From Rhea pennata (taxonomy: Eukaryota > Chordata > Aves > Rheiformes > Rheidae), in contig NW_026907676.1 of assembly GCF_028389875.1 (NCBI RefSeq), positions 382,001 to 446,000 on the forward strand: DNA of 64,000 bases. The letters are read 5' to 3'. Below the pieces are notes generated by a model. It saw only the letters and a program-made list of their open reading frames with translations, was not told the origin of the DNA and did not search any database. Within the stretch, counting starts at the first letter, position 1; the number at the start of each line of letters is the position of its first letter. A program made the position numbers and the translations under genes. Positions 44,981 through 56,559 of this stretch are shown piece after piece.

Positions 44981-47900
44981 TGTGGGGCTCATTAAAATGA
45001 AAAAAGCCCTGACGAACCATGCCCCTCACTGTAATTTTCTTCAGATCCTGTAGTCTAATTGGAGAGGTGTCAAGAGTGTAGCTGAAAGATGGAGACTTCA
45101 ATAATACACAAGAATTCCTACTTTTGAGGGTTTCTTTTAGGATTATTATTTTGGAGCTTTCAGAAGAAGTGACAGCAACAGTCTCCTGTTGAGATCCATC
45201 CAGAGTGTCTCCTAGGGAAGTCAGGACATCTAGGAAAAGCAGTGTCCTGGAGGTCAGACCCTGGGAGGACAATCTTCCTCCCCATGTCCCCAACACAGCC
45301 AGTGCTCTCCTCAGCCACCTGGGACTGACATCACTCTTGGTAAAAGCTAACCTTATTCCACTCAAGTCTGCAACTCAGTGTTACAGCTCATATGTCCCAA
45401 TTCCATCCTGCTTTACCTAGAGAACTAGCTGCAAATCATCAAGCAAGGACTTTTTTTTTTTATTGCAAAAACATAAAAAGAAAATAAAAAGACAGAAACA
45501 AAATATGATAGAGTTTCATTAAAATAATTACACTCCTCAACACTATACTAAGTTGCCTTCAATGAGGTTCACTTTCCACAAGAGACAGCCTCTCTAGAAA
45601 TCTTTCGGACAGATAGGAAACCGTAGATAGAAACAGAATTAAAGACTTGGCTAAAGGGACAGATTTCGGAAGATGGAATAAGCCTTAAACTCCCTGAAGG
45701 GCAAATCAGCAGCTCAGTATCTTTATGAATCAAGGGTAAGAGGAGGAGGAAAACTGCAAAAAGGGGAAACTTAAAATGTCCAGCTAGGGTGCTGTAAAGG
45801 TGATGACAGAAAATGTCAATTTAACTGGAGCATGTGGAAAAAGAAGAGAGAGTAACACAGCTCCTACAGGTCCCAGGCCATGCTATGGGCTGTGCTGCTC
45901 TTGGGCCTCTAGGACCAGGCTGTGTTTCTGTACAAACATCTGGAAAAGCCTTGATGTGAGGCCCTAGAGAAAAGAGATTTTTCCTGGTTACTCTGAGCCA
46001 CTCCTGCAGAACTCAAGGCACATGGAGGGAAACCCACCCCACCCACACAAAACCCACTGCTCTCCCCACACACCTTCCTGGACCCTCACAGCAGCAGCAG
46101 GAGAGGATGCAGGGGCATGGCCATGTCCTAGACTAGCCTCCATGAGGCCTTCAGCTACACAACGTGAAACATCTTCAAGTGAGCTCTCTAAAGCAACACT
46201 TCCCATGCCCCAGGTGCCTAGAAAAGTCTTTGAGCAGACATACAATAGACAAGGTAAAGAGATAAGGGTGCAGGGCTGGGGCTCACAGCATCAGCTAGGC
46301 AGTGCCAAGGGCTGAATAAGTGACCCAAAGAAGTAAAGGAGTCCCTCCATTTGCAGTGACTTGGAAGCCCCATCTCTGACAGTATTCAAGGGGGATGGAG
46401 CTTCCCTTCTGCAAGAGTCGCCCAAGGACAGTGCAAAACTAGGACAATCAGGAAGGCTGGGTGTAGGGACATTCTCAAACTCCAGCAGCTGCAGAGCTGG
46501 GAGCTGGTCACTGCACAAACACCTCAATGAGCCAAAGGCAGGTCTGGAGGCACAGCACTGCCTTTCGGGCTCTGCACCGGGGCCTGGACTGCAGCACTGC
46601 ACTGCATGGGCATGTCCTCAGAAGCCCAGGGTCAAAAATGTGGGGGATTCAGGGAGCCAGGGCTGCACAGTCTCCCAAGATAGGCAGGGTGCTGGGGTTA
46701 TGCAGGGTGTCATGGGCTGTACCCGGGGAGAAGCACTGCCCCAAGGTGACATGGAAAAGCCCAAGGACCAACAGAGCTCCAGAGATGAGAACTGCTTTCC
46801 CCAGGCTCAGCCAGACAGAAAGCTGGGCAAAATTCATGGAAAAGGGGAACACTTCTTCATATTTACTACTGGTCTGCCCTGTGGCTTTGGAGACTGGCAA
46901 GGACCAGCATCCCAGGCAAAGCCCTCTGGATGGTGTGTATTAAGGGCACATTTGCTCTTTTGTGGCATCTCATCTCCATCTCAAGCACTGCAGACCAGGA
47001 AATCTTGCTGAGAATTTTTTTTTTAATCTGTTTTGGTGCTTCAGGGAGGAAGACTACATCCTGTCCTATGCTGTTCTGCATCCTACTTCTACAAAGAGAG
47101 TGACCCACAGTAGCTATCAGTTTTGAAGCTCACCAAAGCAACCCACAGGGGAAAGCAGTTATGAAGCTCACTAAAAGCATCTCAGTGCCTGGTCACACTT
47201 TGTGCTGTCATGCGGATGTCATATGACTCTGATCCTGTCTTTGAAGGATGTCAACCTCCAATCCAAACCCCAAAACCACAACTTCCTGCAGAGGTCTGCC
47301 CCGTGCAGAGACCTGTCGGTGCAGGGGCACAGACATGACCTCTCTAGTGCCTCATTTTAAATGTTTCACAGCCTTTGGAACCATCTGGAGATGTTCCTGA
47401 AGGGTTTATTAGAAATATTTGGAACTTAACTGGGATGAGGGGAGGCGACTACTTTCCAGGACATGATGGGAAATCTCTGTGTGCTCTCCCTCGCTGTGCC
47501 ATCTCCATGGGAATGACCTACTGAGCTCCAGATGACACTAGCTGAGGTCACAGTGGGATGTGACACATCACAAGAAGGTCTCCCTGGTGACATGGTGATG
47601 TCCTCACTTCCCTGCGAGGCCCAGGCGCTGCTGGGCACTGCTCTCACCCTCCCCACTGCTGCCCTTCAGAGCTGCTTCATGGCAAGCAGCAGGGACAGGA
47701 GGCAGCGGGAACATGTTGGGACTGCTCGCTAACGGGCAGAGGAGCAGGGACATCTTGGAGGGGAGTTTTGTGTGACCAGACAGGAAGAGCATCCTTCCTC
47801 CCTGCATCGAGAGGTGAGCTGAGGGCAAGGGAGCAAGGCAGACGGAGACCTCCTACACTGACACGATCAGCTTGGACTCCAGCTGTTTATTCCCAAGTCT

Positions 47901-48149
47901 CCTATGCTCTGCACCAAGGGTAAGGGCTGCAGGGGCTCCTTCATGACATGTTGCACAGAAACTGTTAACTGCAAAAATGGCTGTGGGCCCTGATCTGTGG
48001 GGTGACTGGGCAGTGTGGGGGCTGCCACAAGAGCCCTGCCTGAGGGTGCTGCCTGGTTCAGGGCAGTATGTGGCAGCCAGGACTGCTGGGTCCTGGGAAT
48101 GGGGCTGCCCTGAGCCCTAAGGCTCCTGAGCTCCTGGGGCTCCTCAGCC

Positions 48150-48850
48150 CGTTGGAGTGACCCCCCTGGGGCCCAGCCCAGCCCCACAGAGAGCTGCCCC
48201 TGCCTGGCCATGGCCCAGCCCTGATGGGCCCAGCACAAGCGCTGTCAAGCCCCAGGGCTGCTGTGGGGAGGGGGCCGGGGCAGAAGGGGCGAGAGGACAC
48301 GGCCCTGCCCTGCCCTGGGGGCAGCAGCACGCTGCCTGTGGCCTCCAGTACACTGGCCATGACCAGGGCCCCCACGCTGGCACCAGGGCTAGCACCAGCA
48401 CAGGCCCCAGGGCTGCCCCCCACACCTGGCACGGCCCCCGGGCGCAGGGCAGCAAGGAGCCCCATGGGGCCCCTGCGGCAGAGCCCAGCCCTGCGGGGCA
48501 GTGGCCAGGCCCAAGGGCCCCACACTGCCCGGGCACCCGGCACGGGGCTGCCCTGAGGCCCTGCAGCGCCCCGCACTGCCGCCCACAAGATGGCGCCATC
48601 CCGCGGCAGGAGGAGAGGGGAGGGGAGAGAAGGGGAGGGTCGGGGCTGCCACGGGGGTCACATGGGGGTTGGGGACAGCGTTGCCATGGCAGTGCCCTGG
48701 GGCTGCAAGGGCAGGGGGCAGGGCTGGGCCTGACTGACGGCTCTGCCAGCCAATCGGAGCGCAGCCTGTGGCTCAGCCCTGCGGAAGGAGCCAGGTGCCT
48801 GTGCTGTGGGGCGGCTTCTCCCTCTGCCTGGGCCGTGAGGCCCTGCTGCC
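48150..48850. promoter_or_regulatory. GC-rich CpG-island-like segment
   Basis: Markedly GC- and CpG-richer than the surroundings. It holds the YY1-like palindrome (48589-48600), a CCAATCGGAGCG box (48751-48762) and GGGAGGGG runs (48611-48640). This looks like a housekeeping-type promoter, but no transcript or first exon can be identified beside it. It could also be GC-biased minisatellite-like sequence. Confidence 0.4.
48589..48600. promoter_or_regulatory. Palindromic double YY1-like site, copy 2
   Basis: Second copy of GATGGCGCCATC, kept perfectly in both M block copies while nearby bases differ. Confidence 0.5.
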
Positions 48851-49365
48851 TTCAGCCCCGTGGTCACTGCTCCCGTGTGATGCTCCTGTCAGGAAATGCT
48901 CCCCAGAATCACTTGCAGGCCTTTCCCCAGCTCCTGTGTCAGGCATGCGGCTGTGGTGGTGACTCTGATCTCTTCCTGAGTCCCTGATGGGCCAGAGTCA
49001 GCCTCACGGCTGTAAGTGCAGACCTGGCGTCTGACTTGGGGCTTCTTCCTCAGGACAGGCTTGTACCCCTGCACCAGTCTCTGAGGGAGTCCAGGTAGAA
49101 TTTTTATGCTGCTAAATGAATTAAGAGAAGGTGAGAGCAGTGACATTGGTAATGTCTTTTATCCAGTGTCTGTGTGCTGCAGAAAATTCTGCCCCATCAA
49201 AACCATAGGGGGCTGCTGAGCTTTTTCTCCAAGATGTGGATGATATCTCTGAGGGTTGATGTGTCCTGAGGGTCCCCTAGCTGCAGCCATGGCTGGTCGT
49301 GTGCACTGTATATCCCTGATGTATAGCTGCATGTTGGGTGGCAGCCCTCTGTGAGGTGAGGAGCG

Positions 49366-50775
49366 GGCATGTGGTGTGTCAGAGTGGTGGGGTACCTTGT
49401 GGTGGGCAGAGACGATACCCCAGTGTCCTGGTGCTCATCACAGGAGGAGGTGTCTGGAGAGAGCAGTGCTCTTTGTGAGGAGTGCCTTAGGCTGAGGGGA
49501 TGAGGATCACTGTGTGGTGAGGAGGTGGCTTGGCTTGCAGCAGCCAGGTACCTTGATGGTGTGAGGCAGGGATGGTGGCAGCCTGCTGCCTTGTGTGTGA
49601 TGAGGTTCAGGCCTTGTGTTTCCTCAGCTCTTGCCAGGATGTGCAGGCAGGATGCTGCCTAAAGGGCAGGGAGTGTTTCTGCTTGCTCTGAAGTGTGAAC
49701 CAAGGCTGCTTTTTCCCTTTCTGCTCGCTTGCTTTTCTTCACGAGAGCTTTCCCTTGCAGCAGAGTTTGCTGAGGGAGGAGAGGGCCATGTGCGTTGCTC
49801 ATTGCTGGCTGGGCGTTAGTGTGCTGGAAGCTCCTTGGAGGAGTGAAAGCTTTGCAGAGAGAGGGTCTTTGTATATGGGTAATTATGTTCCTAGGAGATG
49901 AATTGGAAGGTGCTGCTCCCTTGCTGTGCCAGATCTCCCTAGGCAAGGAGTCCCTTTGAGTAGGCGAGCCAAGCAAGAGTGCCCTGCGAGGGCTGCACCT
50001 CTCCTCCTCCCAGCTGCAATCTCTGAATTCTCCCATCATCCTGCTGTCTGTGATGCAGCAGGGACACAAGAGAGCAGCCCACATGCAGGCAGGAGTGTGC
50101 TAGGTGTGGTGTTGTTAGGTGCTGCCACTACTGACATGGGCAAGGCGCTGTGTTTTCTCCTGAGCCTTGGATGGGTGTGAGGAGCCCCACTTAGCTCTAG
50201 ATGCATTGCTGCAAGTTGCTGGAGCCAAGGGAGTGGTGGTGAGCACAGCCGTTGTCCAAGGTAGCTGCCATCTTTTGGGCAGGCATTGAGGACCTTGTGT
50301 GCTTGAAGCCCTTGACCCTTGGTGTTTTCTGCCTGAGCACTTTTAGAGTTGCCCCTCCTTTTTTGAGGGGAGAGTCCCAGAGCTCTTGCAGTGTAACCAC
50401 TCTTGTTTTCGATCTCGTCCCTGCTGAGGCCTGAGGGGATAGTCTCCCTGCAATGCTGAGAAGTCAGGGTGCCCATGAGGGGAGCCCTGAGGGTCAAATA
50501 CTTTATAAGAGAGGAAAGAGAAATGGTCCTTCCTCCAGCCTGCCCCCTCGTGCCGGTTTAGAGGACAGTGTCTTGCACGAAAAATGGGTAAAAACAAGCT
50601 TGGCTCTCCCACACCTTCTGTGAGGCATGTCGGGAGGCAGTGTGTCACAGTGCAGTGGGTACCCTGTGGTGGGGGTGGGGGCCCCAGTGTGTTGGTGCTG
50701 TGTGCAGGAGGAGGTGTCTGGAGGGAGCAGTGCTATGGGAGCCCTGCCAGGCTGGGAGAAGGGAGCACTGTAAGG
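49366..50775 (+). repeat. Imperfect direct repeat, about 165 bp, two copies 1.26 kb apart
   Basis: Copies at about 49366-49530 and 50622-50785. Shared words include GGGTACC-type, CCCCAGTGT, TTGGTGCT or CTGGTGCT, AGGAGGAGGTGTCTGGAG and GAGCAGTGCT. The unit may be part of a larger decayed tandem duplication. Confidence 0.65.
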
Positions 50776-51274
50776 TGAGGACTTGAGTTCACTCCCAGGG
50801 CCCAGTGTGCCATCACAGTGTCCTTCCTGGGCATGTGATGTGGGGATTGTTGGTGGCCGTGTTCCCTCCTTGGAGCATCCCCGTATGACCCAGAGATGAT
50901 CACTGTTTGCTGATGCCTTAATGACTTTCTGTTGAATCCGGACACTCATTGCATCTTCCCATCACAGGCCCTAAGCCATTCGAGTCCTTCAGAGAGATGG
51001 GGAGTTACTCAAATGAGTCAGAGCCATTTCTCCTCTTTGTGCCTGCCCAGACCCTTACAGATAGTGGTGTGCCACCACAGAGGAAGTCAGACCCCTTGGG
51101 GTGATGGGTGGCTTTGAGGTGCCTGTCTTTGGTCAGCACTCAAGGTGGCAGCTCCAAAGCCACTGGTCCCTTGGGAATGCAGTCCTAAAATAGCAAATGT
51201 ATTGAGCCTGCAATGGTGGAGGACCTGTGGAGGTGGGGGTCCAGCAGCCTGATCAAGGCACGGCCTAGAGGGTG

Positions 51275-51490
51275 AGGATGCTCCAGTCCTTGTCCCGTCA
51301 AGTTCTGAATATCTCCCAGGATGGAGTCACAATCTCTCTGGGCCTTCTCTTGCCTGGGCTGAACATACCCAGCTCTTCCAGCCTCTCCTCATCTGCCCCA
51401 TGCTTCAGCCCCTCACCATCATGGTGTCCTCGTGTTGGACTTCCTCCTGTGTGTCAGTGCCTTTCAGGAACTGGGAAGCTCTGACAAGTC
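51275..51490 (-). mobile_element. CR1 fragment
   Basis: Minus-strand CR1 3' text: ATGGAGTCACAATCTCTCTG, CTGGGCTGAACATACCCAGC, CCAGCCTCTCCTCATC, then the order jumps to TTCCTCCTGTGTGTCAGTGCC. Internally deleted and old. Confidence 0.6.
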
Positions 51491-53339
51491 CAAGCATCCA
51501 AAAAAAGAGTCTTAGTTTTGCCAAAACCAGGAGTCCAGTGTCTCCAAGGGCCCAGATGTCTGTGCTCTGATGATTGTTTGCTTCAGTACAGAGGGGAGAC
51601 ATTTGCCCCGGGCTGCTGTGACTATGTAAGGCCAGCAGAACTGATGATAACCCTCCAATTCTTTCTTCTAGGTTCCTCCACTCATGTAGGCTCCCAGTGC
51701 AGTTCCAGTGCCCGCATGGATGGAGGGAGGATGCCAGGGTGCATCCCTGTAGCTGTCAACATCTTTGCAAACATCGCGACCCTCTGAAAGCAGCTGCAAG
51801 TGACTGAGGTGAGGCTACATATGGATGCAAAGGCTCCCCTCAATGCACCTGGCTGCCATGGGTGACAGGGTGTGAGTTCACCTCCTGGTACCTCTGCTCT
51901 CCTTCTGCTTCCTCATGCCACAAAAGCTGTTACTACTGGCCTGCTCAGCGAATGCTGTCGTGCCCCCTCCTTTCCTATGGGGCTATAAAATGGCCATTAA
52001 GATGAATTAAAGACTCTTTTAAGGAAGTGCAGCATTTCTTCAAGGCCCATGTCTAAGTGCCTGAAAGCCTCCTGTGTGTGAGCTGATGAAGTCTCACAGT
52101 ACTTGGGCTTCTCACCCTGCAAGGGATGAAGATGTGCCCAGTGCCAGGCAGCATGTGGCATGAAGGCATCAGCCAGTGCCCAAAAACCCAGGTGAGGACA
52201 CATATCTCCTGTTCCAGAGCCTGTGCCCCCAGGGCAGCTGGCATTTCAGCAGACATCCAGTCTGGGGCGGTCTCCTTGCTGGGGCCTCGTTTCAAAGCCT
52301 CTGCACCCTTTCTCCCTTCACAGAGCCTCCCTGCCCAACTAATGAAAGGAAAGGGACAGAGGTTGCTTTGTGCTCAGGAGACCTGCAGGACCTCCAAGTG
52401 TTTCTGAATTGTGTCTGTAACTTCAGCATTAGAAAACAAATCCCTTAACTGTTGTCCCCAGGTGGAGGTTCATGGCATGGTGGGGTCTGGGGACGAGGCA
52501 GCAGCCTGCTGTGCCCACAGGGAGCAGCATCCTTCCCTCTGAAAGCAGCAGCATTGCCCAAGGAGCCAGCTGTGGCCCTGGTCTTATGCTCAGGTTTTTC
52601 CACATGCCTTGTGAGCCCAGAGAGCCTTGGCCATTTTCTGGTGTCACCACAAGAGCTTCTGTGTGTGTCTGGGCTGAGTAGCCAGGGGAAGGCAGCGAGC
52701 AGAGCAGTGCCTGGGGAGTGTGCAAGTGGTGAGTGTCCTGCATCCTGAAGGGAAAGGCTCTGGGGATTTGTCCTGCCTGTGGCTTTGGTGTGGTGATCCA
52801 AAGAACTGTGCAGACAGGCAGACTCATGGCTGTTTCTGATGGATGACCAGTTGTCTCTAAGTTCCTGTTGATTTTTCCTGCCTTGAGGACACACCCTGGG
52901 AAACTGCTAGTCCCCTCCCGCTGCATAGACCTGTCCCAATGGCTTTTGTGTCTGGAGAGAGTTTGTTGCTAGCATTTTACGGAAGCTGCTCTGTTCCCCC
53001 TCTCCTGCTCTTTGTGAAGAGAGGGAGAGGAAGCAACAGCCATGCGGCTGCAGGAGCGAGAAAGCCTCGCTTGTCTTGCATGGGAGCAACCAGTGGGCTG
53101 CTCACCTTCCCCACCGGGAAGAAGTGGTGAGAGACATGCCACCCAAGACACACAGCTGTAAGCAGTGGGTTCACAAGAGACCTGGGAGCACAGATGTCCC
53201 ACTGTTATCTCTGAAGTTCAAATGAAGAGTTTAAGACATGCAGTCACATATGGCCATTCCAGCGTGTCTGACTTCCCGGAGTACTTCATACACCAGCAGA
53301 AGGTGGCAGGCCATGAAAGCAGCCAGGCCGAACATGGCT

Positions 53340-54450
53340 TGGATGCTGAGAGTGACTTTTTTCCCCTGGTGTGCCTGATAGGTCAGTTAAAGGCACATGT
53401 ATGATATGTGTGCCTGTAAAGTCACTTGGGACTATGTTAAAAACAGGTCAGTAGAAGGCATGTTCCTTGGATGTTGCTTGTGAGGTCACTTTGATCTCTG
53501 GGGTTGATCGACCATCAGCAGGCTCTTGGTTGGTGCAGGTTCCTGTGATTTCACCTCTGTGCATTCTCCAATTAAGCAGAAAACCGATTAATAGCTTCAG
53601 TGTGGACTTTGAGGTCCTTTCTGCCTGAGTACCTGATAGGCCAGCAGCAGGCTCATGGGGAGGATGGGTGCTTGTGAGGTCTCTTTATCCTCAGTACCTG
53701 ATAGGTGAGCTGCAGCACCTGGCTTGGATGCTGACTGTGAAGTGACTTCTGCCTCAGCACCTCATGGGCCAGGGAGAGGCACCCACCTGCTGCTTGTGCA
53801 GATTGGGAGGTGCTTCTGCCTCAGTCCGTGATAGGCCATGTGCAGCAGGCACATGGCTTCGAGGCTTAGTGTGAGCTCAGTGGTGCCTCGGTGTGGGATA
53901 GGCCAGTAGCAGGCACATTGCTGCTGCTGCCACTTGCGAGGTCGATGGTGACTCAGTAGCTGATAGGGCAATTGCAGGGACATGGCTTCAGGGCTTAATG
54001 TGAGGCCCCTTTTCAATTCATACCTGGTAGGCCAGCATCAGGCCCATTACTGCTGGCTGTCTCAGTGAGGATGTTGTGCCTGAGAACCTGAGAGAGCAGC
54101 CACGTGCACGTGGCTTTGGTGATGATGCTGAGATCACTGTGTCTCAAGGCATGCTAGACCAGGAGCTGGCACCTTGCTGCTGTTTGTTCTTGTGGGGTCC
54201 TTTCTGCCTTAGCCCCTCACTGGCCAGCACAGGCATATTGGTGCGGTTAACGCTCGTAAAGCCACTTCTGCCTCAGTCCCTGATGGACCGGGAGTGGTCA
54301 CATGGCTTTGATGCAGGTGTTGAGGTCACTTGTGCCTGTGGCCCTGGTAGGTCAGTGCCAGGCCCATGGCTGCTGTTTGTGCTTGTGAGGTCACTTCAAC
54401 CTCAGTACCTGGTCGGCCAGCAGGAGGTACATGGCTGTGACGCACCAATA
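53340..54450 (-). repeat. 65-bp minisatellite array B, opposite orientation to array A
   Basis: About 17 units. The core TGAGGTCA-like site starts at 53417, 53481, 53544, 53610, 53674, 53738, 53805, 53872, 53935, 54000, 54065, 54129, 54191, 54254, 54321 and 54385, steps of 62-67 bp with a mean near 64.5. Shared unit words are CTCAGTACCTGATAGGCCAG and GCACATGGCTTTG. It is the reverse complement of array A. Units differ enough that the array is not a fresh expansion, yet the period is well kept. Confidence 0.92.
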
Positions 54451-54589
54451 GAGGAACATTCGGGAGTCTTTCAGGTTCCAGGATTAGTCACACTGAGCTT
54501 GAGAGAAATTGTTTGTCAAGTACAGGAGTTTATTAGAGATAAGTGATTCTGCCCATATGACCCATGTTACCCACCAGTAACAGTTTTCC

Positions 54590-56450
54590 CAGACTGTTCT
54601 CATCCTTCAGTTGGAATTGAGTCTGGCAAGGGATGTTAAGGACAATAGGAAGGGCTTCTTCAAATACATCAGTAGCAAGAGGAGGACTGGGGAAAGTGTG
54701 GGACCACTACTGAATGAGGCAGGGGCCCTGGTGACAAAGGCTCCAGAGAAGGCAATATTACTGAATGCCTTCTTTGCTTTAGTTTTCACTGCTAAGGGCA
54801 GCCCTTATGAATCCTTCAGCCTGGATGTTAGGGAGAAAGTCTGGAGAAGGGAAGAGTTTCCTTTGGTCAAGGACGATCAGGTTAGCGATCTGGGCAAACC
54901 TGATGTCCACAGCTCGGTGAGTCCTGAAGGGATGTCCCCACGGATACTGAGGGAGCTGGGGGACGTTGTTGTCAGGCCACTCTCCATCATTTCTGAAAGG
55001 TTGTGGAGAACTGAAGAGGTGCCGGAGGCCTGGAAGAAAGCCAATGTTACTCCAGTCTTCAGAAAGGGCAAGAAGGAGGACCCAGGCAAATCCAGGCCAG
55101 TCAGCCTCACCTCCATCCCTGGAAAGGGGATGGAACAGCTCATTCTGGATGTCATCTCCAAGCATATGGAGGAGAGGTCAGGAGTAGTCAGCATGGATTC
55201 CCCAAGGGGAAATCCTGCTTAACCAATCTGATAGCCTGCTAGGATGGCATGACTGACTGGGTAGATGAGGGGAGAGCAGTGGACATTGAGTACCTTGACT
55301 TCAGCAAAGCTTTTGACGCTGTCTCCCATAACATCCTCCTAGAGAAGCTCAGGAAGTGTGGGTTAGATGAGTGGGCAGTAAGGTGGATTGAGAACTGGCT
55401 GAATGGCAGAGCTCAGAGGGTTATCACCAGTGGTGCGGAGTGTAGTTGGAGGCCTGTGGCTAGTGGAGTTCCCCATGGCTCAGGACTGGGTCCCATCCTG
55501 TTTGACTTCTTCATCAATGACCTGGATGAAGGGACAGAGTGCCTCCTCAGCAAGTTTGCTGATGATACCAAGCTGGGAGGAGTGGCAGAGCCACCTGAGG
55601 GCTGTGCTGCCATTTAGAGAGACCTGGACAGGCTGGAGAGCTGGGCAGAGAGGAACCTCCTCACATTCAACAAGGGCAAGTGCAGGCTCCTGCTCCTAGC
55701 AAGGAATAACTCCTTGCACCAGTAGAGGCTGGGGGCTGACCTGCTGGAGAGCAGCTCTGCAGAGAAGGACCGGGGAGTGCTGGTGGACAAGCATTTGACT
55801 ATGAGCCAGCAGCATGAACTTGTGGCCAGGAAGGCCAATGATCTCCTGTGGTGCATTACAAAGACTGTTGCCATCAGGTCGAGGGAGGTGATCCTGCCGC
55901 TCTACTCAGCCCTGGGGAAGCCACCTCTTGAGTACTGCGTCCAGTTCTGGGCTCCCCACTACAACAGAGACATGGAGCTACTGGAGAGAGTCCAGCGTAG
56001 GGCTACAAGGATGATCAGAGGGCTGGAGGTCCTCTGCCCTATTAGGAACGGCTGCGAGAGCTGGGCCTATTTAGCCTGGGGAAGAGAAGACTGGGGGGGG
56101 GGGTCTTATCAATGTGTATAAGTACCTGAAGGGAAGGTGTCGAGGGGATGGGGCCAAACTCTTTTCAGCTGCCCCGTGTGACAGGACAAGAGGCAATGGG
56201 CAAAAAAAGAACCACAGGAAGTTCCACCTGAACGTAAGGGATAATTTCTTTCCTCTGAGAGTGACAGAGCACTGGAACAGATTGCCCAGAGAGGTTGTGG
56301 AGTCTCCTTCTCTGGAGATATCCAAGGCCCGCCTGGATGCAACCCTGTCTACCATGCTGTAGGTAATCCTGCTAGAGAAGGGAGGTTGGACTAGGTGATC
56401 TCCAGAGATCCCTTCCAAATCAGCCGTTCTGTGATTGAGTGATTCTGTTT
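54590..56450 (+). mobile_element. CR1 LINE, best-preserved copy, reverse transcriptase to 3' end
   Basis: 5'-truncated CR1 of about 1.86 kb. The first open stretch (54611-55222) begins within the linker before RT (ARDVKDNRKGFFKYIS) and includes TPVFRKGKKEDPG. After a frameshift near 55200-55245, a second (55249-55617) carries RT motif [19 protein letters not shown] and the catalytic FADDTKLGG. In-frame stops follow at 55615 and near 55723, then the C-terminal thumb text (LEYCVQFWAPHY) and the 3' untranslated region. A G run at 56093-56103 interrupts it. The 3' tail ends TTCTGTGATTGAGTGATTCTG at about 56447. Inactive, but younger than most CR1 copies here. Confidence 0.93.
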
Positions 56451-56559
56451 GGAGGCTATTTTTGGACATGGCCATGCCCATACATCCCCTCCTGCTCCTG
56501 GCGTGAGGTTCCAGGAAGGTCTCTGGGAGAGCAGTGTGTTTAGCCTTTGCCTTGGAAAT

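Larger units (their letters stand above)
45100..49200 (+). repeat. M block copy 3
   Basis: Same orientation and order as 13740-19200 but without the CR1 insert, and with a GC-rich segment of about 650 bp at 48150-48800 that copy 2 lacks. Joins are seamless by eye. No coding gene is called, although an open frame of 276 codons runs from 48157 through the GC-rich part. Confidence 0.75.
49200..53335. other. Segment unique within the window, no gene recognised
   Basis: About 4.1 kb with no copy elsewhere in the window apart from a CR1 fragment and an internal direct repeat. Open frames are at most about 165 codons, overlap on both strands and show no domain. It may be intergenic DNA between duplicated units, or intronic sequence of an unseen gene. 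Confidence 0.4.

Noticed and set aside
48157-48987. 276-codon open frame in the GC-rich segment
   Set aside because: Open frames exist on both strands here, as expected from GC-rich DNA with few stop codons. The translation is low-complexity Gly/Ala/Pro/Arg with no domain, and the paralogous stretch at 6531-6902 is rearranged relative to it.
54611-55617. Reverse-transcriptase-like frames as a host gene
   Set aside because: The order [14 protein letters not shown] and FADDTKLGG with the CR1 3' tail identifies a dead CR1 LINE, not a host gene.
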